64,000 bases of DNA from UBA6265 sp964526965 (GTDB lineage: Bacteria > Chloroflexota > Chloroflexia > Thermomicrobiales > UBA6265), in assembly GCA_964526965.1 (NCBI GenBank), contig CAZGML010000009.1, positions 33,825-97,824 of the forward strand. The letters are read 5' to 3'. The notes under the pieces were generated by a model. The model did no database searches, had not been told where the DNA came from, and worked only from the letters and a program-made list of their open reading frames with translations. A program made the translations under genes and the position numbers. This document shows, piece after piece, positions 63,880 through 64,000 of the stretch (the stretch's first letter is position 1; every line of letters starts with the position of its first letter).

Positions 63880-64000
63880 GCTTGAAAGCTCCCTTAAGAA
63901 CGTTCTGGCGCGAGGTTCGGACCATGTATCTCAGCGACGCTGAAAGACGACCAGGATGGATACACGGTTCGTCGGCTGCCACGGTCTCGTGGCACGTGCC

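Noticed and set aside
63880..64000. Possible tatA/tatB gene upstream of tatC at the window end
   Set aside because: The only open frame there overlaps tatC and has no TatA-like helix and amphipathic segment.

Overview
The window reads as chromosomal DNA of a high-GC, non-proteobacterial heterotroph, most likely a Chloroflexota bacterium near the Thermomicrobia/Sphaerobacter side. That placement is inferred from ftsZ next to nrdR, a caa3-type oxidase operon with ctaG, GT-C glycosyltransferases and the general protein style; no rRNA or tRNA was seen to anchor it. Two 100-N gaps, each flanked by the same 55-bp sequence on both sides, mark it as a scaffolded draft or metagenome assembly. No insertion sequence, prophage, CRISPR array or RNA gene was found.

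Layout. (1) 1-5113: the 3' end of an alpha-glucan phosphorylase, then a minus-strand operon of two related GT-C glycosyltransferases and a membrane protein; the middle gene fuses a TPM-like extracytoplasmic domain to the glycosyltransferase. (2) 5255-16405: a biotin-dependent carboxylase alpha chain leading by a 4-nt overlap into a trimmed division/cell-wall cluster (rsmH, murF, mraY, murD, murC, ddl, ftsZ), then nrdR. (3) 16418-23521: a 73-bp tandem repeat array with paired hairpins, then two tandem modules, each an ECF sigma factor plus a single-pass membrane protein with a large beta-propeller-like outer part. (4) 23618-30488: thioredoxin, a GT4 glycosyltransferase, and a three-gene locus made of a MotB/ZorB-like single-pass coiled-coil protein, a two-helix membrane coiled-coil protein and a divergently transcribed atypical kinase with a long helical-repeat tail. 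(5) 30485-40709: Gfo/Idh/MocA oxidoreductase, membrane Ser/Thr kinase with an outer SH3-like domain, HAD hydrolase, nadA with a clear promoter/operator, a YflT/PRC-barrel-like protein, an AI-2E family transporter, pgi and a class III aminotransferase.

(6) 40869-51620: one long operon for a caa3-type cytochrome c oxidase (coxB with fused cytochrome c, coxA, coxC, a small membrane protein, ctaG), continuing into a lipoprotein cytochrome c, a TAT-exported gluconate-dehydrogenase subunit-3 homologue, two GMC flavoenzymes and a cupredoxin lipoprotein. It reads as a complete electron path from an outer alcohol or sugar dehydrogenase to oxygen. (7) 51617-63879: MMPL exporter, ppc, priA, def, a second copy of the hairpin repeat family, gmk, an RqcH/NFACT protein and tatC.

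The best leads are the MotB-like/coiled-coil/atypical-kinase locus, the doubled sigma/propeller modules with a shared upstream motif, the hairpin repeat family whose two loci differ by a compensatory base-pair change, and the oxidase-GMC operon.
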